Shown here in pieces: positions 1 to 10,221 of a stretch of 64,000 nucleotides of DNA (positions are counted from its first letter, which is position 1; each line of letters begins with the position of its first letter). Source of the stretch: CAZKVJ01 sp964556225 (GTDB lineage Bacteria; Actinomycetota; Acidimicrobiia; Acidimicrobiales; Ilumatobacteraceae). The DNA is taken from positions 1-64,000 of the forward strand of contig CAZKVJ010000009.1 of NCBI GenBank assembly GCA_964556225.1. The letters run 5' to 3'. The notes beneath the pieces are model-generated. The model was not told the DNA's origin, made no database searches, and saw only the letters and a list, made by a program, of their open reading frames with translations. Both the position numbers and the translations under genes were made by a program.

Positions 1-40
1 CGCTACCAGCTGGGACCAGAACGGAAAGAAGGAAGGGTCA
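1..40. repeat. Palindromic intergenic element, copy C (cut by window edge)
   Basis: The right arm of the dispersed palindrome also found at 14941-14993 and 46462-46514. It reads from GCTACC through GGGACCAGAACGG and then the same GAAGGGTCAGGGG tail, which contains the stop codon of the minus-strand SDR gene. Probably the 3' hairpin or terminator of that gene. The left arm lies outside the window. Confidence 0.6.
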
Positions 41-826
41 GGGGCTCCAGCCGCCGGAGTAGGAGAAGAACTGGCCGGTCTGGAACCGGCTGCGGCCGTC
101 GAGCAGCACGATGGCGAACTCGGCCAGCTCCTCCATCGTGCCCATCCGCCGGGCCGGCACCCGGGCTTCGAGCTTCGCCCGTCGGGCCGGGTCGTCGGTG
201 CCGACCGCGGCGTGGAACCCGGGGAAATCCATGAAGTTGGTGCCGATGGCGTTGACCGTGACGCCGCTGGCGGCCACCTCGAGCCCCACCGCCCGCACCA
301 AGGCGTTGGCGCAGGCCCGGGTGGCGCTGTAGATCGACGCCCCCGGCTCGGGCCGGGCGCCGGTCGCGCTCGTGAACACGACCACCTGGCCTCGCCCTGC
401 CGCGACCATCGGCGCCAGCACGGCCTGCAACCCGTGGAACACCGGGTCGAGGTTCGTGTGCTTCAGTCGCTCCCAGCGCTCGCCGGTCTCCTGCAGGAAC
501 GGTCCGCCCAGGATCACACCCCCGACGAGGCAGGCCGCGTCGAGGCGCCCGAACCGGTCGAAGGCGGCCTGCACCAGGGCCTGGTTCCCCTCGGCCGTGG
601 TGAGGTCGACGCCATCGAGGAGGTGGACCTGGGCGTCGTAGGCGCGGGCGGTGTCGACGAGCCGCTGCGGCTCGACCTCGCCGGCGGGGCCGCCGTGATG
701 GTGGGCCGGGACGTGGAGCACCTGGTCGAACCCCTCGCGGGCGAGCACGCGGCTGAGCGCCGGCCCGGCGTAGCCCGAGGCGTTGGTGAGCAGGGCGACC
801 TTGCGGTCCACCGGGTCCGTGACCAT
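38..826 (-). CDS. SDR family oxidoreductase with altered active site
   Basis: A 262-residue protein with the Rossmann layout of short-chain dehydrogenases. The N-terminal VALLTNASGYAG stands in for the TGxxxGxG cofactor loop, followed by a central VVFTSATGA serine segment and a YSATR helix. The classical catalytic pair is YxxxK; here lysine is replaced by arginine, and the glycine-rich loop is also degenerate. Reduced or altered catalysis is therefore possible, and NAD(P) preference cannot be told. The C-terminal GQFFSYSGGW resembles the usual SDR ending. The ATG start has no Shine-Dalgarno; TACAGT stands 8 nt upstream, suggesting a leaderless transcript even though the upstream SDR gene ends only 21 nt away. 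The substrate is unknown. Confidence 0.85.
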   Translation of the reverse strand: MVTDPVDRKVALLTNASGYAGPALSRVLAREGFDQVLHVPAHHHGGPAGEVEPQRLVDTARAYDAQVHLLDGVDLTTAEGNQALVQAAFDRFGRLDAACLVGGVILGGPFLQETGERWERLKHTNLDPVFHGLQAVLAPMVAAGRGQVVVFTSATGARPEPGASIYSATRACANALVRAVGLEVAASGVTVNAIGTNFMDFPGFHAAVGTDDPARRAKLEARVPARRMGTMEELAEFAIVLLDGRSRFQTGQFFSYSGGWSP

Positions 827-834
827 GGCGGCGA

Positions 835-840
835 ACTGTA
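835..840 (-). promoter_or_regulatory. Candidate -10 box (TACAGT), leaderless
   Basis: TACAGT on the minus strand, 8 nt before the ATG of the SDR gene at 826, with no ribosome binding site between. Part of a window-wide TAnnnT pattern. Confidence 0.5.
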
Positions 841-847
841 GGCGCCC

Positions 848-1804
848 TCAGCGACCCAGCGGACCCGGGTCGGCTCCGGTCAGCTCGACCGACACCTCCC
901 AGAGCCGCCGGGCCAGTGCTGGGTCGAGCGCGGCGGGGCTCGGCGTCACCCGCACCGCCCGCCCTCGCAGGCCGCGCAGCGACGACGGTCCGAACAGCTC
1001 GCCGCCCACCACCGCAGGATCCGTCGCCGCACGAAGCGTCGGCCACGCCCCGGCGGCCGGCGACTGGGCGATCAGGTGACGCCCCAGCGCGTAGGCGCCG
1101 TGCTCCAGCCACGTGGCCGACCCGTTGATCGACTTCTCCATCAGCCGGGTGCCGGCGTAGCCGGGGTGGCACGCCACGGCCAGCGCCGGCAGGGACCGCG
1201 CCGCCAGCCGGCGCTGCAGCTCGAGCGCGAACAGCAGGTTCGCCAGCTTGCTGCGGCAGTAGACGGGGTAGCGGCGGTAGCGGCGCTCGGCCCCGAGGTC
1301 GTCGAAGTCGATGCGCCCGGCCGTGTGCGCCCGGCTGGTGACCACGACCACTCGGGCCGGCGGGCCACCGGTGCGTGCCGCACCGTCGAGCATCGCCGGC
1401 AACAGCGCCAGCGTCAGCGCCACATGGCCGAGGTGGTTCGTGCCGAGCAGCAGCTCGAACCCGTCGACGGTGGTGCGTCGCGCGCGGGCGGCCATGACCC
1501 CGGCGTTGGCGACGAGCACGTCGATCCGCTGCCCCCCGACCCGCTCGGCGAAGGATCGCACGCTGGAGAGGTCGGCCAGGTCGAGCTGCTCGACCCGAGC
1601 GGAGGCGGCCGGCCACTGGCGCTTGAGGTCCCCCAGCGCTGTCGCGCCCCGGTTGAGATCCCGGCAGGCCAGGATCACTTCGGCGCCACGGGTGGCGAGC
1701 ACGCGGGCGGCCTCGAGGCCGATCCCGCTGTTGGCCCCCGTCACCACGATGCGGCGACCGTGCTGGTCGGGGACGTCGGTGGCCGTCCATCCCCGGTCGC
1801 CCAT
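848..1804 (-). CDS. SDR family oxidoreductase (retinol dehydrogenase-like)
   Basis: A 318-residue classical SDR of the retinol dehydrogenase/protochlorophyllide reductase-like type. It has an intact cofactor loop TGANSGIG (about residues 23-30), then ACRDL, NAGVM, a VVVTSRAH serine segment and a YCRSK active-site tetrad, followed by HPGYAGT. The motifs predict an NADP(H)-dependent oxidoreductase acting on a hydrophobic alcohol, aldehyde or ketone; the substrate cannot be read. The ATG is preceded by TACGCT at 6 nt and no Shine-Dalgarno, so it is probably leaderless. It is divergent from the molybdenum hydroxylase gene at 2137. Length and motifs are normal for the family. Confidence 0.92.
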   Translation of the reverse strand: MGDRGWTATDVPDQHGRRIVVTGANSGIGLEAARVLATRGAEVILACRDLNRGATALGDLKRQWPAASARVEQLDLADLSSVRSFAERVGGQRIDVLVANAGVMAARARRTTVDGFELLLGTNHLGHVALTLALLPAMLDGAARTGGPPARVVVVTSRAHTAGRIDFDDLGAERRYRRYPVYCRSKLANLLFALELQRRLAARSLPALAVACHPGYAGTRLMEKSINGSATWLEHGAYALGRHLIAQSPAAGAWPTLRAATDPAVVGGELFGPSSLRGLRGRAVRVTPSPAALDPALARRLWEVSVELTGADPGPLGR

Positions 1805-1810
1805 GTGCTG

Positions 1811-1816
1811 AGCGTA
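1811..1816 (-). promoter_or_regulatory. Candidate -10 box (TACGCT), leaderless
   Basis: TACGCT on the minus strand, 6 nt before the ATG at 1804; no Shine-Dalgarno. Confidence 0.5.
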
Positions 1817-1850
1817 GGCCGGGGTGGACGGCCTGGGCGACGAGCGCGAT

Positions 1851-2024
1851 CTAGGCGAGTCCGGGGCGGGGGTCGTCGTCGAGATGGCGGACGACGGCGA
1901 CCAACCAGCTCCAGCGCTCCTCGATCAGCTCATCGAGAGACGGGCGGACGTCCTCAGGATGAGTGCGCTCATCGTGGAGGCGTCGACCGGCCGGGTGGCG
2001 GAGTGCGGCGGCGACAAGTTGCAT
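1851..2024 (-). CDS. Doubtful small ORF, 57 codons
   Basis: An open frame of 57 codons in the 332-nt divergent gap between the SDR and the molybdenum hydroxylase. The product would end in an acidic and hydrophobic helix (DELIEERWSWLVAVVRHL), which looks protein-like, but there is no clear ribosome binding site or -10 box at the ATG and I recognise no family. It may be chance: open frames are common in DNA this rich in G and C. The rest of the gap holds only the two divergent promoters. Confidence 0.25.
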   Translation of the reverse strand: MQLVAAALRHPAGRRLHDERTHPEDVRPSLDELIEERWSWLVAVVRHLDDDPRPGLA

Positions 2025-2122
2025 CGATGTGGTTAACGGTCGCCGCGGTGCTCCGTTTGACCCATGTTTCGTCAAGAGTTCGGCACGGTCGAGATCGAGA
2101 ACGCCACCGGTGCTATTGCGCC

Positions 2123-2128
2123 TATGGT
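2123..2128 (+). promoter_or_regulatory. Candidate -10 box (TATGGT), leaderless
   Basis: TATGGT, 8 nt before the ATG at 2137; no Shine-Dalgarno. Confidence 0.5.
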
Positions 2129-2136
2129 CGCACGTC

Positions 2137-4404
2137 ATGGCCGGCAGCATTCTGGGGCACGCAGTCCAGCGAGTGGAGGATCCCCGCTTCTTGCAGGGGC
2201 GAGGCACGTTCGTCGACAACCTGTCGATCGACGGCGCTGCGCACGTGGTCTTCGTGCGATCGCAGGTGGCCCACGGCCGCCTCGTCGGGATCGACGCCAC
2301 CGACGCCCTCGCCGCTCCTGGCGTGCTGGCCGTGGTGACCGCCGCCGATGTGGCCGCCGCCGGCCTCGGCCCGATGCCGCTCGACCTCGCCTTCCTCCCC
2401 GAGCTCATGCGCCAGCCCCTCCTGGCCGTCGAGACCGTGCGCTGGGTTGGTGAGCCGGTCGCCGCCGTGGTGGCCGAGTCACGGGCCCAGGCCGAGGACG
2501 CCGCCGAGCTGGTCGTGGTCGAGGTCGAGCCGTTGCCCGCTGCGGTCACGGTCGACGACGCGCTGCAGGGCGAGGCGCAGCTGTTCCCCGACGCCGGCAC
2601 CAACGTGTGCGCCGAGCTGCCCGGCGCCGACGTCGACCTCGACGCGTGCGAGGTGGTCGTGCGGGCCACGTTCGTCAACCAGCGGGTGGCACCCTGCCCG
2701 CTCGAGCCCCGCGTCGCCGCCAGCCGCTGGGAGCCCGACGGTCGCCTCACCCACTGGCAGGCCACCCAGGGCGCCCACCCCGTGCGCGACCGCCTCGCCG
2801 CGCACTACGGGCTCGAGCCCGAGCAGGTGCGGGTCATCACCCCCGACGTCGGCGGCGGCTTCGGCGCCAAGGCCTTCAGCTATTCGGAGGACGTGCTGCT
2901 GCCGCTGCTGGCGCGCCTCGTCGAGCGGCCGGTGCGCTGGGCCGAGTCCCGCAGCGAGAGCATGATGGCGCTCGGCCACGGCCGGGCTCAGGTGCAGCAG
3001 GTGGCGATCGGCGGCACGCGCGACGGACGGGTGCAGGTGTACCGGGTCGACGTCGTCCAGGACGCCGGCGCCTACCCGCGCATGGGAGCGATCCTGCCGT
3101 TCATGACCCGCACGATGCTCACCGGCACGTACGACATCCCGTCGGCGTCGTTCGGCTCGACCTCCGTCGTCACCAACACCGTGCCGACGGTCGCGTACCG
3201 GGGCGCCGGGCGGCCGGAGGCGGCGGCTGCCATCGAGCGCGCCATGGACCTGTTCGCCGCCGAGATCGGCCTCGACCCGGCCGAGGTGCGCCGGCGCAAC
3301 CTGGTGCCGCCCGAGCGGTTCCCGTACACCACGGCCATGGGCACCACCTACGACAGCGGCCAGTACGAGCGGGCGCTCGACCTGGTGATGGAGCTGGCCG
3401 ACTACGACGGCCTGCGAGCCGAGCAGCGCCGCCGCCGGGCAGCCGGCGGTGCGGTGCAGATGGGCATCGGGCTCAGCGTGTACGTGGAGATCACCGCGCT
3501 GTCCGGCGGCGGCGAGTACGGCCACGTCGAGGTGCTGCCCACCGGTCGGGTGCGGGTCCTCACCGGCACCACCCCGTACGGGCAGGGCCACGACACCGGG
3601 TGGGCGATGATCGTGGCCGATCGCCTCGGTGTGCCGATCGACCACGTCGAGGTGGTGCACGGCGACACCGACGTCGTGCCGCGGGGCGATGTCACGGGCG
3701 GCAGCCGCAGCGTGCAGCTCGGCGGCACGAACGTGTGGCGGGCCGCCGGCACCGTCGTCGAGCGCGGCCGCGAGCTGGCCGCCCGGCTGTTGGAGGCCGA
3801 CCCCGCCGACGTGGTGCTCGACGATGGCCGCTTCCACGTGGCCGGCACCCCGAGCATCGGACGCACGTGGGCCGAGGTCGCCGCCCTGTCGATCGAGGCC
3901 GACGGCGAGCCGCTCGCCGCCGAGGGCGACTTCGCCCAGGCGGGTGGCAGCTTCCCGAGCGGCGCCCACATCGCGGTGGTCGAGGTGGACATCGAGACGG
4001 GCCAGGTGCGCGTGGTGCGCATGGTCGCGGTCGACGACGCCGGCCGGATCCTGAACCCGATGCTGGCCGAGGGACAGGTGCACGGTGGCCTCGCCCAGGG
4101 CGTCGCCCAGGCCTTGCTGGAGGAGGTCGTCCACGACGCCGATGGGAACCCGCTCACCTCCAACCTGGCCGACTACGCGTTCATCAGCGCCGCCGAGCTG
4201 CCGTCGTTCGAGACGTCGCACGTGGAGACGCCGTCGCCGCTGAACGACCTCGGCGCCAAGGGCATCGGGGAGAGCGGCACGATCGGCGCGACGCCGGCGG
4301 TGTGGAACGCGGTGTGCGACGCGCTGGCGCCGCTCGGCGTACGCAACGTGGACATGCCGTGCACACCCGAGCGGGTATGGCGGGCGATGGCGGCCGCCCG
4401 TTGA
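2137..4404 (+). CDS. Xanthine dehydrogenase family molybdopterin-binding subunit (form II CoxL-like)
   Basis: A 755-residue large subunit of a molybdenum hydroxylase. The N-terminal a/b-hammerhead region starts GHAVQRVEDPRFLQGRGTFVDN. Cofactor-binding loops follow: PDVGGGFGAK (about residue 233), AYRGAGRPEA (about 353), TPYGQGHDTG (about 481) and GAKGIGESGTIGATP near the end, whose glutamate is the catalytic base in this family. The AYRGAGR loop is the signature of form II (putative) CO dehydrogenase large subunits; true form I CoxL has AYRCSFR, so CO oxidation should not be assumed. The enzyme normally needs an iron-sulfur and a FAD subunit, and neither gene is adjacent. I chose ATG 2137 because family sequence begins there and TATGGT lies 8 nt upstream. 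It overlaps the next gene. Confidence 0.9.
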   Translation: MAGSILGHAVQRVEDPRFLQGRGTFVDNLSIDGAAHVVFVRSQVAHGRLVGIDATDALAAPGVLAVVTAADVAAAGLGPMPLDLAFLPELMRQPLLAVETVRWVGEPVAAVVAESRAQAEDAAELVVVEVEPLPAAVTVDDALQGEAQLFPDAGTNVCAELPGADVDLDACEVVVRATFVNQRVAPCPLEPRVAASRWEPDGRLTHWQATQGAHPVRDRLAAHYGLEPEQVRVITPDVGGGFGAKAFSYSEDVLLPLLARLVERPVRWAESRSESMMALGHGRAQVQQVAIGGTRDGRVQVYRVDVVQDAGAYPRMGAILPFMTRTMLTGTYDIPSASFGSTSVVTNTVPTVAYRGAGRPEAAAAIERAMDLFAAEIGLDPAEVRRRNLVPPERFPYTTAMGTTYDSGQYERALDLVMELADYDGLRAEQRRRRAAGGAVQMGIGLSVYVEITALSGGGEYGHVEVLPTGRVRVLTGTTPYGQGHDTGWAMIVADRLGVPIDHVEVVHGDTDVVPRGDVTGGSRSVQLGGTNVWRAAGTVVERGRELAARLLEADPADVVLDDGRFHVAGTPSIGRTWAEVAALSIEADGEPLAAEGDFAQAGGSFPSGAHIAVVEVDIETGQVRVVRMVAVDDAGRILNPMLAEGQVHGGLAQGVAQALLEEVVHDADGNPLTSNLADYAFISAAELPSFETSHVETPSPLNDLGAKGIGESGTIGATPAVWNAVCDALAPLGVRNVDMPCTPERVWRAMAAAR

Positions 4405-4793
4405 GGCGGTGTGTCCTCGGGCTGCTGCTCGTGGCGTCCGCGTGCGGTGGCGACGACGGTGGCTCGCCGTCGATGGAAGACGGCTTCCGGGTGCAGGACG
4501 ACACGCCCGTGCCCGAGGGTGCTCGCACGATCCCCGTCGACGGCTTCTCGTACGGCTACACGCCAGCCGAGATCGCCGTCGGACCGGGCGAGGCGGTGGC
4601 GCTCACGTTCACCAGCACCGACAGCCTCCACGACCTGCTGTCGGAGGAGCTCGACGTCTACGCCTACGCGCAGCTGGGCGAGACCGTCGTGGGTGGCTTC
4701 ACCGCGCCGGACGAGCCGGGCCGCTACGTGTTCTGGTGCACCATCCCCGGTCACCGTGACGCCGGCATGGAAGGCGTCATCGTGGTGGGGTGA
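4377..4793 (+). CDS. Cupredoxin-domain lipoprotein
   Basis: A 138-residue exported copper protein. An RR-rich n-region and a CVLGLLLVASAC hydrophobic core give a lipobox with lipidated Cys23. After an acidic linker comes a plastocyanin/amicyanin-like domain. His85, and the C-x4-H-x4-M set at Cys121, His126 and Met131 (CTIPGHRDAGM), form a complete type 1 copper site, so an electron-carrier role outside the membrane is likely. It overlaps the molybdenum hydroxylase gene by 28 nt if ATG 4377 is used. A TTG at 4401 giving a 4-nt overlap (TTGA) is the alternative and leaves a shorter but adequate signal. The overlap implies co-expression. Its stop abuts the stop of convergent tadC. Confidence 0.85.
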   Translation: MAGDGGRPLRRCVLGLLLVASACGGDDGGSPSMEDGFRVQDDTPVPEGARTIPVDGFSYGYTPAEIAVGPGEAVALTFTSTDSLHDLLSEELDVYAYAQLGETVVGGFTAPDEPGRYVFWCTIPGHRDAGMEGVIVVG

Positions 4794-5702
4794 TCAGACG
4801 TCGCCGAGCGTCTCGATGATGCGGATCGCTGCCGGGCCGAGCAGCACGATGAACAGGCACGGGAAGATGCAGAACACCATCGGGAACAGGATCTTCACCG
4901 GCAGCTTCATCGCCCGCTCCTCGGCGAACTGACGGCGCCGGGTACGCATCTCCACCGCCTGCACCTGGAGCGTCTGCGAGACCGGTACGCCGAGCTTCTC
5001 CGCCTGCGCGAGCGCGGCGGCGAACTGACGAAGCTCGGGGACGTCCACCCGCTCGGCCATCGCGAGCATGGCGGTGCCGCGCGGCGCGCCGACCCGAACG
5101 TCTTGCACCACTCGGGTGAGCTCGTCGCTGAGCGGACCACGTGTGGTACGGGCAACGCGCGCGATCGCTGCGTCGACGCTGAGGCCGGCCCGGACCGTGA
5201 TCGCCAGCTGGTCGATGGTGTCGGCGAGCGATGATCGGATTGCGAGCTGACGCTTCTCAGCCTTGTTGGTCAGGATGAGGTCGGGCAGCAGGAAGCCCGC
5301 CACGGTGAGGCCGATCGCGAGCAAGAACGTGAGCCCGCTCGGACGGAGGATCAACTGGAGGACACCGAGCAGCAACGCTGTCAGCGAGAACACCAGCTTG
5401 GCGCCGAGCACACGGTCGACCGTCCACCCGGCGGGACTGCCCGCGCGCTGGACCTTCCGCTCGATCGACGGGACCCACGAGCTCGGCGCAACCGACCTCA
5501 GCCGATGCCCGAGCCGGTTGATGAACGGCTGTGCCCGCTCGGACGCGCTCCGGCTCAGGATCGCGGCGCGCAGGTCGGTGGTGTCGTGACCGCCGCTGCT
5601 GAGGGCCACCTTGGGCTCGCCGCGACTGCCCCAGATCAGCCATCCGGCGAGGAAGATCCCGCCGACGACCAAGATCGCGCCGACGAGCAGGGTCACGTCC
5701 AT
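4794..5702 (-). CDS. tadC: TadC-like pilus platform protein (type II secretion F family)
   Basis: A 302-residue inner-membrane protein of the T2SSF/GspF family. One membrane segment is at the N-terminus (LLVGAILVVGGIFLAGWLIW), a pair near residues 95-145, and one at the C-terminus (PVKILFPMVFCIFPCLFIVLLGPAAI). The cytoplasmic T2SSF domain lies between, with SLADTIDQLAITVRAGLSVDAAIARV and the later GVPVSQTLQVQA. TadB and TadC form the platform that couples the CpaF ATPase to Flp pilus assembly. It is the last gene of the operon, 10 nt after the vWA-TadB fusion. Its stop codon directly abuts that of the convergent cupredoxin gene. Confidence 0.92.
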   Translation of the reverse strand: MDVTLLVGAILVVGGIFLAGWLIWGSRGEPKVALSSGGHDTTDLRAAILSRSASERAQPFINRLGHRLRSVAPSSWVPSIERKVQRAGSPAGWTVDRVLGAKLVFSLTALLLGVLQLILRPSGLTFLLAIGLTVAGFLLPDLILTNKAEKRQLAIRSSLADTIDQLAITVRAGLSVDAAIARVARTTRGPLSDELTRVVQDVRVGAPRGTAMLAMAERVDVPELRQFAAALAQAEKLGVPVSQTLQVQAVEMRTRRRQFAEERAMKLPVKILFPMVFCIFPCLFIVLLGPAAIRIIETLGDV

Positions 5703-5712
5703 CGTGTGCTCC

Positions 5713-7622
5713 TCACAACGACACCGACTTCACGAGGCGACGCATCCAGATCCATCCGACGATCATGAGGATGACCCCCATGATGATGAGGACGAGACCC
5801 GCGCCGCTCTTCAGCGCGGAGAGGTAGCCCGGGTTGATCAGCGAGAGGATGCCCGCCAGGACGAAGGGGAGCGCCACCAGGATGTAGGCGCTGATTCGGC
5901 CCTCGGCGGTGAGCGTTCGGATCTGGCCCTCCAGTCGGTGCCGCTCGCGGATCGTCTCGGCCACGTTCTCCAGGATCTGGGCGAGGTCGCCACCGACCTC
6001 GCGGTTGATGTCGATGCCGGCCACCACCCACTCGAAGTCGACGCTGCGCATCCGAGCTGCCACGGCCGCGAGGGCCTCGGTGGGATCACGACCGATGCGG
6101 ATCTCGAGCATCGCTCGCTGCAGCTCGTCGTGGGTCGGTTGAGGTGCCTGGGCGGTGACGGCGTCGAGGGCTTGCAGCAGCCCGTAGCCGCTGCGCAGGG
6201 TGCTCACGATCAGCTGCAGCGTCTCGGGCAGCTGGTCAGCGAACTCGCGCCGGCGCTTGTCCGCCTTGTGCTCGAGGATCGCTCGGGCGATCAGCGGGAC
6301 GAGGACGAGGGCGACCAGCAGGCCCACGCCCTGGACGGCGATGAAGCCGATGATCGCTGCGGTCAGCGTGAAGCCGGTGACCATCACCACGAACTCGCCC
6401 GGTCGCATGTTGATGCCTGCCGCCTCGAGCGCGTGGGCGATCGAACGTCCGCCCCGGTGTTCGAGCACCCTGTCGGCGGCGTCGCTCATTCGGCCGCCGA
6501 GCTGGGACGCTGCCGACGCATGGTCGGCGGCCGGCACGATGCCCAGCTGGCGCCGGCTCTGACGGGACCCCCGCCGGCTGGGCAGGGATGCGAGCACCAG
6601 CAGCGTCAGGGCCACGAAGAACGAGATCGCACCGACGACGAGCATCCACGTCGGCGGCGTCGGATCGTCGACGATGACCCCCGTCCCCGGCGTGAACGTG
6701 CCGACAGTGGTCGGAGGTGCGCTCGACTCGGGCGGCGCAGTGGTTGCAGGGATCGCGACCGCTGGGAGATCGATCGTGGTCGATCCCTCGAGGAGCCCGA
6801 TCGGCGTCGTCAGCTGGACCACGACCTGTGTGCTGCCGCTGGCCTGCGACTGGTACGTCACGCGATAGCGGTTCACCAGCGTGCTGGCGACGTTCTGGTA
6901 CAGGCCGTTCAGGGCGGCCGGGTCGGTCGCGGACGAGACCGTTCCGTTGCCCGCGGCGGCGAGCTGGTCGAGCGCTGCCCGGTTCGCCTCGCTGCTGACG
7001 AGCTCGATGGCGTCGAGGCGAACCGCGTTGGCAGCGGCCACCGCCTGCTCCAGCGGGTTGGCGCTCACGGTGTCGCCACCGTCCGACAGCAGGACGATCG
7101 CCCGGTCGCTGGCGGTCGGTGTGAACTGGCCCACCGAGAAGGTGATGGCGTCGTACAGCGCCGTCTCCCCCGTTGCGCCGAGGCTGGCGATCCCGGCGAG
7201 CAAGGCGGAGCGGTCCGTCGTGGGGCCGACCACCAGGTACGGCAGATCGCTGAACCCGACGAGTCCGACGTCCACCTCGGGTGGCAGCACGTTGACGAAT
7301 GCCGATGCTGCGCTCTTGGCGGCGACGATCGCCTCGCCCTCCATGCTGCCGCTCGTGTCCATCACCAGCATCACCTGCAGGTTGGTGGTCGGGATGCGCT
7401 CAGCCGCGGCCGGCAGCGTGACGTCGCCCTCGATCACGGTCAGAGCATCCGGTGCGAGCGCGAGCCCCTCGAGGCCAGCGGGGGCGGACACCTCCATGAC
7501 CACGGTGGGGTACGCCGAGGTGTCGGTGTCGCCGATGACGAGTCCGCCCGCTTCCTGTGCGGCCACCGGACCAGCGATCGTGGCGGCCCCGGCCAGCGCG
7601 ATGAGTCCGCCGAGCAGCCTCT

Positions 7623-7626
<4 letters not shown>
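5713..7626 (-). CDS. tadB: vWA domain-TadB fusion, Flp pilus platform protein
   Basis: A 637-residue fusion. Residues 1-23 are a signal peptide (MKRLLGGLIALAG...). Residues about 83-260 are a von Willebrand A domain with a complete MIDAS: DTSGS at 90-94, Thr152 in GATGETALYDA and Asp182 in LLSDGGD. A Thr/Pro linker (290-325) leads to a membrane segment at 326-348. Two membrane segments at about 412-450 and the cytoplasmic T2SSF domain (about 460-575, with TLRSGYGLLQALDAV and NREVGGDLAQILENV) follow, and then a final membrane pair. The second half matches TadB and would sit opposite CpaF; the first half should be outside the cell and bind a metal-dependent ligand. The start overlaps the cpaF stop by 4 nt (ATGA). 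A canonical TadB has no exported domain. Confidence 0.92.
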
Positions 7627-8975
<1,349 letters not shown>

Positions 8976-8976
8976 G

Positions 8977-10221
8977 TCAGCGCTTCCTCCTGCCCCGCCT
9001 GCCACGTCGCGCTTGCGCGAGCTCGTTCACGCCGGTGAACTGCGCCGCGAGGTTCAGCAGCGGCTGCGACACCGTCGAGGATGGGTCTTCGAGCACGATG
9101 GGCCGACCCTGGTTCATGCTCAACGGCACCAGCCGTGAGCTGGGCAGCGCCTCGGTCACCCGCATCGACAGCACCGTCTCGACGTCGTGCACCTCGAGCC
9201 CGACCCGGGCGTCGGCGCGGTTCAGCACGAAGTGGCGCCGGGCGTCGACCATGCCCAACCGGTCGAGGGCGTTGATCTCCTTGCCCAGGTTGCGGATGCT
9301 CGCCACGTCCATGCTGGCCACGAACACCACGTCGTTCGACATCTCGATGGCTGCAAGAGCCCGTTCATCGAGTCCGGCTGCGGTGTCGACCACCACGTAC
9401 TTGAACTCCCGGGCGAGCAGGTCGAGGACCTGCTTCGCCAGCTGGTCCGTGACCTCCTCGCCTTCCTCCGGCGATGGGCTGCCCGCCAGCACCCACGTGC
9501 CGCTCGGGTCGTGGCGACCGAGGTAGACCTTCAACAGGGTGGCGTCGAACGACGGCAGCTTGGCGAGCTCGCCGATCGTGTGTTCCGGCACCATGCCCAT
9601 CACGCTCGACACGTCGCCGAAGATGCAGTCGAGGTCGACGAGCACGACGCTGCCTGCGCCGGCCGCTGCCATGGCGACCGCCAGGTTCGAGGCCACCATC
9701 GTCTTGCCGCTGCCGCCCTTGGGGGAGAGCACGCTGATGATGCGGCCCATCCGAGGCGTGGTCGACTCTGGCACCGCCATGGCGTGGATCTCGGCCCGCA
9801 GCCGGCGGTGACGCTCGACGGCGATCTGGAGCGCGGGTTCCAGCTCTTCCTCGGCGAGCTCTGGATCGATCACGTCGCGCACGCCGGACCGCGCCGCCTC
9901 GCTCCAGAGCTCGGGGCTGGGCTCGCGCAGCAGCAGCACTCCGATGTCGGCGCGGTCGCGATCGAGCAAGCGGCTGAGGTCGAGAGCCAGTGCTAGGGGC
10001 ACGTCGTCGCCCAACACCACCGCCGCCGGGTCCTTGGCGGTCAGCTCGGCGGCGATGTCGTCGGCCGCCATCGGGCCGTGGCCGAGCTGCCACCACTGGC
10101 GATGGACTCGCAGGCTCGTTCCGGCCAGCGACCCGGGGCCCAGCTCCTCGGTCACCAGCACGATGACCTCGGAGTCGGCCGGCGGCGGCGGGGGCGTGGT
10201 GGGTGCGCTCCAGTCGCTCAC
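8977..10221 (-). CDS. tadZ: TadZ/CpaE-like ParA-family ATPase
   Basis: A 414-residue protein with an N-terminal receiver-like domain (about residues 15-150, degenerate, with VVLGDDVPLALALDL and REPSPELWSEAARSG) and a MinD/ParA ATPase domain. The ATPase domain has a deviant Walker A KGGSGKT (about residue 165), the VDLDCIFGDVSSVMG switch region and VVVDTAAGLDE. In Tad systems this protein localises the assembly machine. The C-terminus is very basic (RRGRRGRRKR), perhaps a membrane or nucleic-acid contact. The start overlaps the CpaB stop by 4 nt. It matches the CpaE/TadZ architecture in length and order. Confidence 0.92.
   Translation of the reverse strand: MSDWSAPTTPPPPPADSEVIVLVTEELGPGSLAGTSLRVHRQWWQLGHGPMAADDIAAELTAKDPAAVVLGDDVPLALALDLSRLLDRDRADIGVLLLREPSPELWSEAARSGVRDVIDPELAEEELEPALQIAVERHRRLRAEIHAMAVPESTTPRMGRIISVLSPKGGSGKTMVASNLAVAMAAAGAGSVVLVDLDCIFGDVSSVMGMVPEHTIGELAKLPSFDATLLKVYLGRHDPSGTWVLAGSPSPEEGEEVTDQLAKQVLDLLAREFKYVVVDTAAGLDERALAAIEMSNDVVFVASMDVASIRNLGKEINALDRLGMVDARRHFVLNRADARVGLEVHDVETVLSMRVTEALPSSRLVPLSMNQGRPIVLEDPSSTVSQPLLNLAAQFTGVNELAQARRGRRGRRKR

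Noticed and set aside
3..1790. 595-codon minus-strand frame spanning both SDR genes
   Set aside because: Arg/Pro-rich nonsense; it is in another frame of the two clear SDR genes.
2479..4221. 580-codon open frame antisense to the molybdenum hydroxylase
   Set aside because: The sense strand has complete family motifs; the antisense product is low-complexity (Arg/Gly/His-rich) and typical of chance frames in G+C-rich DNA.
2137..4404. True carbon monoxide dehydrogenase large subunit
   Set aside because: The active-site loop is AYRGAGR, not AYRCSFR, and the partner subunits are not adjacent; only the family can be claimed.
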